A stretch of DNA of 64,000 nt from Saccharomycopsis crataegensis. Taxonomy: Eukaryota > Ascomycota > Saccharomycetes > Ascoideales > Saccharomycopsidaceae. This document shows positions 53,883-63,909 of the stretch, piece after piece (within the stretch, counting starts at the first letter, position 1; each line of letters begins with the position of its first letter). Below the pieces are notes generated by a model, which worked only from the letters and a program-made list of their open reading frames with translations, ran no database searches and was not told the DNA's origin. Position numbers and translations under genes: made by a program. The stretch lies in NCBI RefSeq assembly GCF_037102585.1, contig NW_027043829.1, forward strand, positions 4,030,001-4,094,000, read 5' to 3'.

Positions 53883-54504
53883 TCAGATCGATATGCTATT
53901 ATGTATGTTACTGCTAGTTGAGGCAAATGTCATGTGCATGCATTATCTGCGCATGTGATTCTGATTTTTTTTTTTTTTTTTTCCCTCTCGTTAATTTATC
54001 ATTAACGACCAACAGTTGTCATTGTAAGAAAGTATTTGGGCCACTGATAATTAGGAGCAACGCTTTTTTCTTTTTGGGGTTGTGTGTGTATGGTAATTTG
54101 GGCACGGTTTCTTGAATCTGTTTGTTTTTATTCAGTTCTGCTTTGGTGTTTTGTCTTTTTTTCTTTCTTGTTTCTTATAGTTGGCTCTCGGTAGCGTTTT
54201 TCTTACATCTTTCAATTTTCGACGTGTGTGCTTTGTCACTTTATACCAACACCGGAATTCCCAATAAAAGACGATAAGAAATCACAAAAATATTGCTAGT
54301 AACTATCCCACTTTCAGGAAAAACTGGAAAAGGAGCCACATTTTATCTTTCTTAATCCTTTCTCGTTCTACATTCATTCTATTCCAATCTGTGCTGAAGT
54401 TTTAACGTCATCATCTGAAGATTGGTTATATTACTACCTGTTTGCAAGCCAATCAAAGATTTCTATCATCACACAGTTAGGTCTTTATTATATTAAATAT
54501 CAGT
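53883..54504. other. Intergenic, MRE11 to ethanolamine kinase gene
   Basis: No gene seen. It contains a T16 run near 53964 and pyrimidine-rich promoter sequence. Confidence 0.65.
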
Positions 54505-55683
54505 ATGACAGTAATGGAATACCCAATGGACTTATCAAATCATCAAATAACAATAACCAATCTTCCGGAAATCTTGACGGAGATTTTCCCTGATTGGATC
54601 AAGGACAAGATCACTGTTAAACCGGTTTCTGGCGGCATCACTAATATGTTAGTAAAATGTGTGCATAATCAAAAGGATATAGTACTAGCAAGAAGCTATG
54701 GTAATAATACAAATCTCATAATAGATCGGGTCAACGAATTCAATAACCACTTGATGTTGAATAAGTTAGACTTGGCTCCAAAGATTTATGCCAAATTATC
54801 TAATGGAATAATTTATGGGTATTTATCTGGAAGAAGTCTAACATCGGAAGAACTATCCAAAGATTATTTGTTTCCTTTAATAAGTCAGAAGTTGGGTTAT
54901 TGGCATACGATGATTAGTAAAGAAAGCAGCAAACTTGAGAACGATTTATGGAAAACTATAGATGATTGGATAAAGATTGCCCCAAACTTTGACGATATGG
55001 AACAGGTTGTTAGGGAAAATGTCAATGGATATAGTAGCGTCAAAGAAAGTTTGAGACAAGAATTATGTTGGCTAAAGGAAAATTTGAATGGTAAAAGTAA
55101 ATTGGTGAAATCTCATTGTGATTTACTAAGTGGGAATATTGTTATACCTCCGAAGATGGACAAAATTTTGCAGCACAATGAGGAGACAAACCTGAAAAAA
55201 AATTTGATATCACAATGCTTTTCTCCAGAAAGTCTTTTTTTAAATAGCGAGGTGTACAATGTGTCATTACCGAAGCCTTGTGAAAACCCAATATTCTTCA
55301 TTGATTACGAATACATGTTATGTGCTCCACGAGGGTACGATATTGCCAATCATTTGGCAGAATGGCAAGGGTTTGATTGCGATAAGCTGAGGATTTTACA
55401 ACCAAAAAGATCGAACCATGAACTTCGAAGATGGTGTTTTGCGTACATTGTTGGTATGGGTGATTACAATGAATCGGCCATCGAGAAGCAGATTGATGGA
55501 TTGATCGACGAAATTTATTTTTATTTCGGGGTGCCTGCTTTTTATTGGGGGATTTGGTCTGCCATTCAAAATGAGATATCCACAATAGATTTTGATTATG
55601 GAAACTATGGGGTGAATAGATTACAAGAATACTTTGAATGGAAAAAGCAGTTAGTGGAGAAGTTAAAAAATTGCAGTGAATAA
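54505..55683 (+). CDS. Ethanolamine kinase (choline/ethanolamine kinase family)
   Basis: 392 residues. The nucleotide-binding start PVSGGITNMLVKC, then VLARSYGNNTNLIIDR, resembles animal-type ethanolamine kinase more than yeast Cki1/Eki1. The Brenner motif is KSHCDLLSGNI (Asp as base; Cys where Asn is usual), and the choline-kinase motif is FIDYEYMLCAPRGYDIANHLAEW. It phosphorylates ethanolamine in the first step of the CDP-ethanolamine branch. The C-terminal helices have the usual WGIWS-type segment (FYWGIWSAIQ). A choline-preferring activity is possible. No signal peptide or membrane segment. Confidence 0.88.
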   Translation: MTVMEYPMDLSNHQITITNLPEILTEIFPDWIKDKITVKPVSGGITNMLVKCVHNQKDIVLARSYGNNTNLIIDRVNEFNNHLMLNKLDLAPKIYAKLSNGIIYGYLSGRSLTSEELSKDYLFPLISQKLGYWHTMISKESSKLENDLWKTIDDWIKIAPNFDDMEQVVRENVNGYSSVKESLRQELCWLKENLNGKSKLVKSHCDLLSGNIVIPPKMDKILQHNEETNLKKNLISQCFSPESLFLNSEVYNVSLPKPCENPIFFIDYEYMLCAPRGYDIANHLAEWQGFDCDKLRILQPKRSNHELRRWCFAYIVGMGDYNESAIEKQIDGLIDEIYFYFGVPAFYWGIWSAIQNEISTIDFDYGNYGVNRLQEYFEWKKQLVEKLKNCSE

Positions 55684-56468
55684 ACTATATGTCTAGTTCA
55701 AGAACAAAAAAGAAAAAAAAAAAAAAAAAAAGAACAAAGCGAAAGGAGTTGTCGTTGGCTTAATATTACACTATTTTTTTTCCCATTTTTTTTTTTAATT
55801 TTTTGCATTGGTAAAAGATCATCTGATGGAACCACAATCTTCCCTCCATGTTAATGATTAATTCCTTATCCATTCCATTAGTTATTGTCATTATTATTAT
55901 TTTACTGTCACCATTTCTTTTGCCCCTTATTATTTGGATGCTTTTCGCTTTTTTGTTATTTTTTCCCGTTTTTCCCTTTGCCTCATCATTTTCAGAGAAA
56001 TCGGCTCTGACCATAATACCTACCTTCTTAATTGATTTATGTACTTGTATATTTATATACCTACTATCCTTGAGAATGCTCTCATTGCCTAATGTATAGA
56101 AAATCCTGAAAAAGCATTTACATGTATGTAGTGATCAAATCTCTACTATAGCCCCTCTTTCTAACAGGAGGTTAAAATTGAACCATTTAATATTTTTAAT
56201 GTTTAGTTAAACTTAAAATTTTACAGTTGAAATATTAGATCAACAGATAAGCATAACCATTGTTGCTCAAAGCTAGTCATAAAAGAAGCTAGTAACAAAG
56301 ATTTAGTAATCTTGATCATTTGAATAAAATCGTTAGTCAAACCAATACTTCATGTATCAACACTCTACAAAATAAATAGATAAATAAATAAATAAGGCCA
56401 TCTGAGTAAAGATATCTTCACATTAAAAAAGATATAGATGTAGAAGGTGTATTACTATGGGGAGCAGA
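55684..56468. other. Intergenic between convergent kinase gene and TAP42
   Basis: No gene seen. A-runs near 55716 and T-runs near 55775-55800. A short hydrophobic plus-strand ORF at 55848-56099 is compositional. Confidence 0.6.
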
Positions 56469-57632
56469 TCACCCTTTGTTTTTCATATTACCTTCACCTC
56501 TATGATGAGCATCTTTGAACTCATCCCATTCTCTAGCTTTGTATAACTTTTCATCACTATCATCTTCATCACTATCTTCACTCTCACTATTTTGTTCTCC
56601 AGTAATGGTTTCGGTTTTGATCCCTCCTCTTTTAATTTCTTCTTCAATGTACTCTTCCACCGACATGGTTGGCATGACTTGTCCGTAGCCAAACACTTTT
56701 TTCTTGATTTGATCTTTGGATGATACAAACGTGAACGGTTGAAGGACTTTCCCCTCTGGAGAAATAAGCTCTGATGGTTTGCGGAACTCAACTCTCTCGG
56801 TATACCCGTAATCGTTTTCTTGGGAAAGTAATTTTTTATCCGCGGAGGATCCGTTAGGAGCAGCAGCAGAAGAAGAAGGAGGAGGAAGGGGAATTTCTTG
56901 GATTCTTTCCGGAGGACGGTTTGCCAAAACTTCTAGTTCCATATTCAACATTTCCAAATGACTGAAAGATTTTAAAGAGAATAACCGTAATTTGTTCAAA
57001 TACAATTCTCGGAGGGTATCTTCATCGATGGCATTTTCGTCTTCTTCTTCACCATTCACGAATTTCGGATACCTTTGTTCAAATGTTTTTAATTGTTCAT
57101 TGATGAGCTTCTCGAGTTTGAAATTTTGAATTTTCTCTTCTCTTCGTAAAGCTGGATCATTAGGTCTCAATTCCGATAATTTTGGTTGATAGTGGTCTTG
57201 GAAATGCCCCAATTTTTTCAGCTGGAACTCATTCAAAATATTGTAATTTTGAAGATGTGCTAGGAAATCAATCAAGAATTGTACTGATTTTTTCAAATTA
57301 CGAATCTTGAAATCATAATTAATTCTTCTATTCTGACTCTCTTCATCTCCAACGTAATCCAATTTTTTCGACACCAATTCTCCCAAATAATACTCTACCG
57401 CAAGAAATTTGATATCTTTGGTATTTATATCCTCTACTGTCTCATTATCCGAAAATATCCCCAATTGGTATACTTGATTTTTTATTTTGAGCAACTTATT
57501 GAGTAATTGAACTAATTCGTGTTGATATTCTTTGGAATCCTGACGTTTTCCAGATAAGGTGAGCAATTCAATTGATCGAACGGTCTTCTTGAATTGATCG
57601 TTGATCGTGATGGGTTGTTCTGATGATGACAT
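56469..57632 (-). CDS. TAP42: PP2A-associated protein Tap42
   Basis: 387 residues, alpha4/Tap42 family. The all-helical N-terminal ~250 residues include the KFLAVEYYLGELVSKK and RREEKIQNFKLEK motifs that bind PP2A catalytic subunits. A proline-rich linker (PLPPPSSSAAAP) and the conserved C-terminal QPFTFVSSKDQIKKKVFGYGQVMPTMSVEEYIEEEIKRGG follow, ending in an acidic tail. It is a TOR-pathway effector that holds PP2A and Sit4 catalytic subunits. Length is near S. cerevisiae (366). Confidence 0.95.
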   Translation of the reverse strand: MSSSEQPITINDQFKKTVRSIELLTLSGKRQDSKEYQHELVQLLNKLLKIKNQVYQLGIFSDNETVEDINTKDIKFLAVEYYLGELVSKKLDYVGDEESQNRRINYDFKIRNLKKSVQFLIDFLAHLQNYNILNEFQLKKLGHFQDHYQPKLSELRPNDPALRREEKIQNFKLEKLINEQLKTFEQRYPKFVNGEEEDENAIDEDTLRELYLNKLRLFSLKSFSHLEMLNMELEVLANRPPERIQEIPLPPPSSSAAAPNGSSADKKLLSQENDYGYTERVEFRKPSELISPEGKVLQPFTFVSSKDQIKKKVFGYGQVMPTMSVEEYIEEEIKRGGIKTETITGEQNSESEDSDEDDSDEKLYKAREWDEFKDAHHRGEGNMKNKG

Positions 57633-57941
57633 TTTAAAGGGAAAGTTTTGGCACTTTGTTCCACTTATATTCTATTTCACCTTAAAAAAAAATGATATAT
57701 TCTAATTGTATGTAATACATATACAAATAATAGACAACTCTAGGACTGAATTTCCAATAGCCAAAAATTTCGTTATGAATAAGTTTCATATTACGGGGCC
57801 TCCTAACCTAAGCAGCACGGCTTTTATGGCTTGGTTACTTGCATGTATAAGACAGAACGGATTTCGAAATATAGCGATAGGAACAATTTATTAAAAAAAA
57901 AAAAAACTAAGAAAGAAAATACAAACTTTTATCATCTATAT
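57633..57941. other. Intergenic, TAP42 promoter and ARMT1-like 3' end
   Basis: No gene seen; A-run near 57893. A 62-codon ORF across it lacks coding features. Confidence 0.65.
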
Positions 57942-59339
57942 TCATTTAGCATTACCTTCACTGAATGAAATAACAGCCCAATTACCACTGCTACACCATA
58001 ATCCCCCGATTTCGCCGGTAGATTTGTGCCATTCTTCAGACAATTTCTCATCCAAACCTCGAGGCAACCCAACACAGACATCGGCTTTACAAGTTCTCAA
58101 ACTCACAATCTTCAAACCATTGGAGGACAATGCCCCGATGGCATTTACGAAAGGCGTGGTCTTGTCCCATTTTCTATCGGCAGTGGTTTTACGGTAATTC
58201 AAGTCCCCTTTAATGAAGATCAAGTCAGATTTGATCAAATCACCATAAAGAGACGATGCCAATTGAGAAGCATCGCCACCATCAATGTGCCAATAATCAA
58301 GGTCAATGGTCCAGAACTCTGAATCAGTGAGCTTGATGTTTCCTTGTTTTATGTAAGTTTCAAGCTTGCTATGGATGAATTGTAATGCGGCGCCCGATTC
58401 TGGGAAAAATGATTGATCAACAAGATCATCCAAAAGAATGTCGATATCCTTGATCATAGTATCACTGACCATCCAAGGACGGGTCTTACAGTGAATAACC
58501 ACGGTTTCGGTGATTTGAGCATCGAGCAAGAACAACGAGAAAATAAGATCTGTAAAAGTTTCAAACCCAGAGTTGTCTAAGACAAAATCCATTCTTTTGG
58601 CATGGGTTCTACCTTGATCGAGTTTGACCAAATAGTCCCAGACCTGGTTAGTATCATTGGAAATGATGTTTTTTTCCGCCTCGATACGTTTTTCAGCAGT
58701 TTGACCAGCGTGGACTTCGTCTTGGGATTTGTTAGCCAATAAGGATAAATCAATCTTGTTACCCCAGAGACAGACATCGATGAATTCTTTGAACAACGAT
58801 TTCAAAGCTTGATCATTGAGTTTTTCGCCACTGGAAAAACTTTCTTGGTGCAAGCTTTGGTATCTTTTAGCGAGTTCGTAAACTGCAGGAGCAGTGGATT
58901 GGAAACTTTTTTGCTTTTTATCTTCGAAAATATCAAAATCCTTCCAAGATGGTTGTAGCTTGATCAATGCATCGATTCTTCTATACAAGTAACACTCGGT
59001 AAATAACCATGGGGCAGTCAACCAGGTCAATTTCTCACCTTCAGTTGCGAATTTTGCCAAGGAATCATTGAAAGATTGTAAATTTGGAATGAGGGTGATG
59101 ATCTCCGGAGGGAAGTCTGTCAATTTATCACCATTTGCCATATTTTTGATGAGAGAATTGAAACCGTCAATGATTTGGTCTGCTTGGGAGGCATCGTATT
59201 TTTGATCTTTGGAAAGTGCTAGTTTGATATCATCAATACAATCGTTCAAGATCTTTGGCCATCTTTCACGACAAGTTTCAAAGGCAAAGGATTCTTTATC
59301 GTCGTTATGATAGAAATCCGGGAAGCTTGATGAAACCAT
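57942..59339 (-). CDS. HRT2: Damage-control phosphatase of the ARMT1/DUF89 family (YMR027W-like)
   Basis: 465 residues from ATG 59339; the frame extends upstream without an ATG. The DUF89 signature appears in order: FVLDNSGFETFTDL (Asp-Asn metal site), HCKTRPWMVSDT, LIFIKGDLNYRKTTADRKWD, and a late VSLRTCKADVCVG. The family hydrolyses fructose-1-phosphate and related damaged phosphometabolites with a divalent metal. S. cerevisiae YMR027W (HRT2) has 470 residues. No signal peptide, so probably cytosolic. It is divergent from LSM8. Confidence 0.9.
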   Translation of the reverse strand: MVSSSFPDFYHNDDKESFAFETCRERWPKILNDCIDDIKLALSKDQKYDASQADQIIDGFNSLIKNMANGDKLTDFPPEIITLIPNLQSFNDSLAKFATEGEKLTWLTAPWLFTECYLYRRIDALIKLQPSWKDFDIFEDKKQKSFQSTAPAVYELAKRYQSLHQESFSSGEKLNDQALKSLFKEFIDVCLWGNKIDLSLLANKSQDEVHAGQTAEKRIEAEKNIISNDTNQVWDYLVKLDQGRTHAKRMDFVLDNSGFETFTDLIFSLFLLDAQITETVVIHCKTRPWMVSDTMIKDIDILLDDLVDQSFFPESGAALQFIHSKLETYIKQGNIKLTDSEFWTIDLDYWHIDGGDASQLASSLYGDLIKSDLIFIKGDLNYRKTTADRKWDKTTPFVNAIGALSSNGLKIVSLRTCKADVCVGLPRGLDEKLSEEWHKSTGEIGGLWCSSGNWAVISFSEGNAK

Positions 59340-59782
59340 AGTGGAAGGATTTATTTGTAATTTATGAAAAAGAAATGAGCGATGTATTGTAATCAATAAG
59401 CAAAGCAGCGAGCAGCGAGCACAGGAAATACAATTCTATTGGTTAAATATACTTGTTTGTTATTGATCGATGGAAACGACGTGGTGTGGTGTGTGGGGGA
59501 GACGTTTTTATATCGAATTCCGGGGGAACAGAAATTGTAAAAAGGGTTCGGCCCGGAGTCCTTGCAAGACACCCCCTGCCAGATGGGCGGGTGTGTGTGT
59601 GTAGCTCTGTAGTGCGCAATGGAAAAAAAATTGTTAAGGAAAAAAAAAAAAAAAAATAAGCTAATATTACAATAGGAATACAATTGTTGTCAATCATTAC
59701 AACATACGTGATTTATCATCTGTATCTAATTGCCTGTTAGGATATTATATGCAATAATACACAAAAATACTAAATACGGAAA
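59340..59782. other. Divergent promoter, ARMT1-like and LSM8
   Basis: No gene seen. A GC-rich block at about 59485-59610 with a (GT)n run near 59590-59602 stands out against AT-rich flanks. It may be the control region of one or both genes. Confidence 0.6.
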
Positions 59783-60157
59783 ATGTCATATCTTGCCCCC
59801 TTCCAAGATCAAAGAGTTTCCATAATTACCACCGATGGCCGGTTCTTCATTGGGTTACTAAAGTTCTTTGATTTGAGTACCAATGTCGTACTCCAAGACA
59901 CAAAAGAGATAATAATTAAAGATATACAGGATGAAGAAGACCAGACGCAGGTGATTGATTTGGGAGTGTATTTAATCAGGGGTGATTGTATGGTTTGTTG
60001 TGGATTGAATGATGAGCAATTGGAAAATCAGATAGATTGGATGACGGTAAGTAGCTGTTGTTTTTTGTTTTTATTCTATAGTCACTGCTATTTGATTTAC
60101 TAACGATATTTATAGGTTGAAGGTGAGCCGCTTAAAACTACAAAAAACAAAATATGA
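59783..60157 (+). CDS. LSM8: Sm-like protein Lsm8, two exons
   Basis: Exons 59783-60046 and 60116-60157 give 101 residues. The 69-nt intron starts GTAAGT, has TACTAAC at about 60099-60105 and ends TATAG; it joins IDWMT to VEGEPLKTTKNKI. Without splicing the frame runs on into a hydrophobic tail with no family match. Sm1 (DGRFFIGLLKFFDLSTNVVLQD) and Sm2 (GVYLIRGDCMVCCG) motifs and the C-terminal EPL are as in Lsm8 of animals. It is the nuclear-specific subunit of the Lsm2-8 ring that binds the U6 snRNA 3' end. Confidence 0.93.
60047..60115 (+). other. LSM8 intron
   Basis: 69 nt with a GTAAGT 5' site, a perfect TACTAAC branch point about 10 nt before the TAG 3' end; phase 0, close to the 3' end of the coding region. 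Confidence 0.9.
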
Positions 60158-60349
60158 ACTTGTGGCAAGTATCCACTGTTGTAGAAAAATTTTATCATCA
60201 TAATCTACAAAACTATTCCATTTGAATCATCAAACAACCCATTATTATTCCCTAGCGATACAGAGGAAGAAGAAAATTAAGAGGGGGAAAAGTTGTAACA
60301 TACGCATCTCATTTCATTCAGTTCTATCCAAAAGTTATTTAATAATTAA

Positions 60350-61090
60350 TTAATTTTGCAAATTTTTCAAGTATTGTTTCTCCTCTCCAATGCCACAAGT
60401 TGTAGGAATTCCTACTCCATACATTTTGACAGCCAACTCCAACAAATAATCGATGGCTTCATTATAAACCTTGGCCTTCCATACGTCTTCACCCCACACG
60501 TAAATCCCGTGTCTTCTCACCAAAACCGCGGTTGTTCCTGGGTATTTTTTGATGGCCTCTTGCAATGCCCCAGTTAAATCCTCTTCGAATGGGGTGTTTT
60601 CAATGATTGGAATGATCAATTCGTCGTGGAAATCCATGTACCCGATCTTCTTGCCTTCAGAATTGAATTTTGGTAAAGCTTTGATCTGTTCAATGTTGCT
60701 GATCCTGAATTCTGCTCCATGTAACAATGACACCATGACTGCTGCCTGGGAATGGGTGTGGATACAACTTCCAGCGTCCCTAAGATTATACGATGACAAG
60801 AACAACGGAGTGCAGGCGCTTGGTTTCAAGCCTTGTGGCACCCGAACGTACTGATCTTGGTGGTCAAAGTGCTTTACAAAGATGTTTTCTGGGAGCATTC
60901 TTTCTTTTTGAACTCCTGATGGGGCCAAATAGATGAGGTTGTTTGGTTTATCACGAATAGAGATACCACCACCAGTACCGGTAACCCAACCATTGGTATA
61001 AAAGTTTTTGCAAAGCGAACAAATCAAGTTTGCTGGATGGTCAGGGTCGGCTGAGATGACCAAGTGTTCATTTTTGTTGGCTCCAATCAT
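60350..61090 (-). CDS. MDE1: Methylthioribulose-1-phosphate dehydratase
   Basis: 246 residues, class II aldolase fold. [13 protein letters not shown] binds the phosphate. Zinc is held by the two His of IHTHSQAAV and a further His in [16 protein letters not shown]. It dehydrates 5-methylthioribulose-1-phosphate in the methionine salvage pathway in the cytosol. Length matches S. cerevisiae Mde1 (244). It is convergent with LSM8. Confidence 0.95.
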   Translation of the reverse strand: MIGANKNEHLVISADPDHPANLICSLCKNFYTNGWVTGTGGGISIRDKPNNLIYLAPSGVQKERMLPENIFVKHFDHQDQYVRVPQGLKPSACTPLFLSSYNLRDAGSCIHTHSQAAVMVSLLHGAEFRISNIEQIKALPKFNSEGKKIGYMDFHDELIIPIIENTPFEEDLTGALQEAIKKYPGTTAVLVRRHGIYVWGEDVWKAKVYNEAIDYLLELAVKMYGVGIPTTCGIGEEKQYLKNLQN

Positions 61091-61517
61091 TTTGATTTGT
61101 AATAATATATAATATAGAAATTCACAATAGTAATTATTAGTGTAAGCACTGATGATTCAATCTCCCCCACGAAAGAGCGAGAGATTGTGAAGAGGAAAAA
61201 AAAAAAAAAAAAGAAGAGCCAAAAAGCCTTGCACCCACACACCCACACATACAACAAAACGTTTTTCCTCTTTTCACAGCGGTGATCGCCATATGGATGT
61301 TTTGTTTGATGATGACTACGATTTGATGATATAAATAATATTGGTATTGGTAGTGATATTGATAAAATACAAACGCTAAAATATACTATAAAAGCAAAGC
61401 ATTAAATGTGGACAAACAAGCAAAGAATGAATTCTAGAAAAGAAGAGGAAAAAACATGGAAAAAAAATGGAAAAAAAATGGAAAAAAAAAATTCAAAACC
61501 CTCCGGCGCTAATTAAA
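61091..61517. other. Intergenic, permease 3' end to MDE1 promoter
   Basis: No gene seen. It holds an A-run near 61197-61211, an (AC)-rich stretch near 61233-61252, and three near-identical ATGGAAAAAAA units at 61455-61490. Confidence 0.65.
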
Positions 61518-63257
61518 CTAGGCAACTGGGGATTTACAAGTGAAAGAAGAAGTCTTACCTTTAGCAAAGGCATCCTTCAAGGATTCAGCAGAAGCATAGA
61601 TACCCAAAGCAGCGGTAGCCAAAGAAGCCAAGAACAATACCAAGTGGATGGTGTTCCAGAACCATCTTTGCTTGTAACCTCTAGCCCATCTACTGAAGTT
61701 GTTCCAGCCATCGACTCTGTGGGTAATTTTGTTGACATGGTCGTATTCACCATCACCAAGCAAGGCACCAATTTGGATGTCAAGACCAAGTTGCATGAAG
61801 AATGGGAAAGTGTAGGTGAATTGCAAGATACAGACGGCACCAATCAAGGAGACAAGGGAGGAGAAATTTGGAATAGCAGCAGCGAAGACAAAGGCAACAG
61901 CCCAGTAAACACAAACAAAAATACTCCAGATGTATCTACCGTACTTGGAAACCAATGGTGGGAAATTCAAGAATCTTTGGAAAACACAAACGTAAAGACA
62001 CTTGATACCAACATTACCGTAAAGACCTGCAGCAATCAAGGCAGAAACCAAATTGATGACGTTAGTGGTAGTTTGCCAGCCATAGTTGGAAATACCTTGA
62101 TTAGCTGGGTTAGATACAAATTGACCTTGGTAATGGTAAACAACCATGGCAAAGATCAAGTAACAAGAGAAAATGAAAGCTTGAGCGCAAGCCATACCTT
62201 TCCAGAAATCAAATGGACGCTTCATTTCAGCCATGAATTCGACGAAAACCATGGCACCACCATAAGAGTAAACAATATTCATGCAAGCATTCAATTGGTT
62301 GGTGAACATACCGTTGGAACCACTAATGACAATTTGTTTGACGATTGGGCCGATTGGGTCACCATTGACGGCAGCAGCATAATCTGGTGGGAAAGCTCTG
62401 GCACACGCCATGGTGGCAATGATAACGAAAACGTTCATCCAGATAGCAGAGTTAGCCAAGAAACCGAATTTAGCCAAAGATCTAATTTGACCAACAATGG
62501 CACCGGCAATAGCCCAAACAAAAATCAAAATGGTGTAACAACCCTTACCCTTAGCAATTTGGGACAAACCTTGACCATTACCCAAAATAATGACGGCGAC
62601 AGAACAGAACAATTGCAAGGCTTGGAAGAAATCGATAAAGTAACGAGTGTTACGGCCAAACACTCTACCGAAGACATCACCATAGTTTCTCAATGGGTAC
62701 TTGATGGAGTCCAACTTCAAGAAAGTAGACCAAAGCAAGGCACCACAGTAGGCAGCACAAATACCGAACAAAAAGTACAACAAAGCCCCTGGGACGTAAC
62801 CCAATTCAGAAATGGCGTAAGGAGCAGATGTAGGACCCAAGATATCGGTGGTAATCAAATAGAAGACAGACCCCCAAGAGGCAGTTCTGACCATTCTGTT
62901 GGCATTTTCCATAGAAGTGTAAATTGGTTCACTGACAAGATCATGTTGTTCCTTCTCCTTGTCAGAAGAGCTATCTTTTTCGCTAACTTGGGCGTTTTCG
63001 CCGGCAATATTTTTAGGAGCTTTACCCAAGACCTTGGTTCTGATCACTTCAAACAATGGAATGGTGGCGGCGGCTTCACCGTAACTTGGAGAGTTTTCCA
63101 ATTCTCTTTGAAGCTTAGCGTGGTGCAAGAATTCTTCAAGAGGAACGTCGAAGAACTCGTTGAACTGTTCATCGTCGATTTCAAAGTTTTCTAAAGCATT
63201 GGCGTTAGTGGAGATAGCGGCTGAAGCAGCACTCTTGACGGCAGCAAGTTTTGACAT
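61518..63257 (-). CDS. AAAP-family amino-acid permease (Mtr type)
   Basis: 579 residues. A ~130-residue hydrophilic N-terminus (NFEIDDEQFNEFFDVPLEEFLHHAKL) precedes about eleven hydrophobic segments. RTASWGSVFYLITTDILGPTSAPYAISELGYVPGALLYFLFG is the typical first pair of AAAP transporters. The closest known type is N. crassa Mtr, a plasma-membrane permease for neutral and aromatic amino acids. S. cerevisiae has only the vacuolar Avt members, which look less alike. Codon use is strongly biased (no TTA, CTA or TCA in long stretches), so the gene is probably highly expressed; this leaves a 575-codon ORF on the opposite strand that is not real. Confidence 0.88.
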   Translation of the reverse strand: MSKLAAVKSAASAAISTNANALENFEIDDEQFNEFFDVPLEEFLHHAKLQRELENSPSYGEAAATIPLFEVIRTKVLGKAPKNIAGENAQVSEKDSSSDKEKEQHDLVSEPIYTSMENANRMVRTASWGSVFYLITTDILGPTSAPYAISELGYVPGALLYFLFGICAAYCGALLWSTFLKLDSIKYPLRNYGDVFGRVFGRNTRYFIDFFQALQLFCSVAVIILGNGQGLSQIAKGKGCYTILIFVWAIAGAIVGQIRSLAKFGFLANSAIWMNVFVIIATMACARAFPPDYAAAVNGDPIGPIVKQIVISGSNGMFTNQLNACMNIVYSYGGAMVFVEFMAEMKRPFDFWKGMACAQAFIFSCYLIFAMVVYHYQGQFVSNPANQGISNYGWQTTTNVINLVSALIAAGLYGNVGIKCLYVCVFQRFLNFPPLVSKYGRYIWSIFVCVYWAVAFVFAAAIPNFSSLVSLIGAVCILQFTYTFPFFMQLGLDIQIGALLGDGEYDHVNKITHRVDGWNNFSRWARGYKQRWFWNTIHLVLFLASLATAALGIYASAESLKDAFAKGKTSSFTCKSPVA

Positions 63258-63909
63258 TGTTTTTTTTTTTGCAGTTGTCTTTGAAGAAAAGAGAATTTGA
63301 TACTGCTAAACTGTTGAAGCAAAGGGAGATCTTCAGCGATTTATATACCAAGTATCTGATACGTAAAAAAAGAAAAGAAGACGTCCCCAAAAAGAAACTT
63401 GCAGGTAAAAAAAAAAAAAAAAGAAAAAACGGTGGATGATTGTTCAAAATTATCTTTGTGCATTGCAGCGGATTAGCATTATCTAAGAACTACGGCACTG
63501 GGCACTTACTCCAAACTAGGTAAGAGAGGATATGTCCATATAACAAAATATCATCGACACACAAAGCTTAAATTCAAAACAAAAGAAAAAAAAAATAGCA
63601 CCACCCGAATGATATGAGATATCTTTGATAATCAAAACAACATTGTTGACTAGCATCCTGGTCCAGTACGAGTATTATTCTATTAGACATCTTACCAGGT
63701 ATACGTGACAAAAAAAAAAGCAACGGAAGAGATCATGCTGTAATTTGAAAGACAAGAAAACATAAAAATTTGGACATGAGAAAAGCCGTGGGAAATTTTG
63801 TCATCTTTAATCTGCTTTTCCTCTTGGCGGACTGCATTAGCGGAACAGTTAATGACTTAAATACTTGTATGATATACACACTGACTAGGAACAACGAACT
63901 TTCAAATGT
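63258..63909. other. Intergenic, permease promoter to right-edge gene
   Basis: No firm gene. A short ORF from ATG 63776 has a signal-peptide-like start (MRKAVGNFVIFNLLFLLADC) and could be exon 1 of the gene at the right edge. Confidence 0.5.

Noticed and set aside
53108-53926. 272-codon ORF antisense to the MRE11 C-terminus
   Set aside because: It mirrors acidic and GR-rich coding sequence, giving Ser/Leu and Pro-Arg repeats only.
54505-55683. Naming the kinase CKI1 or EKI1
   Set aside because: Its motifs look closer to animal-type ethanolamine kinase, so a symbol would overstate the orthology.
61467-63194. 575-codon ORF on the plus strand opposite the permease
   Set aside because: It mirrors the permease in a fixed phase. 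The permease's biased codons leave few reverse-strand stops. The antisense product has no membrane segments, motifs or family likeness.
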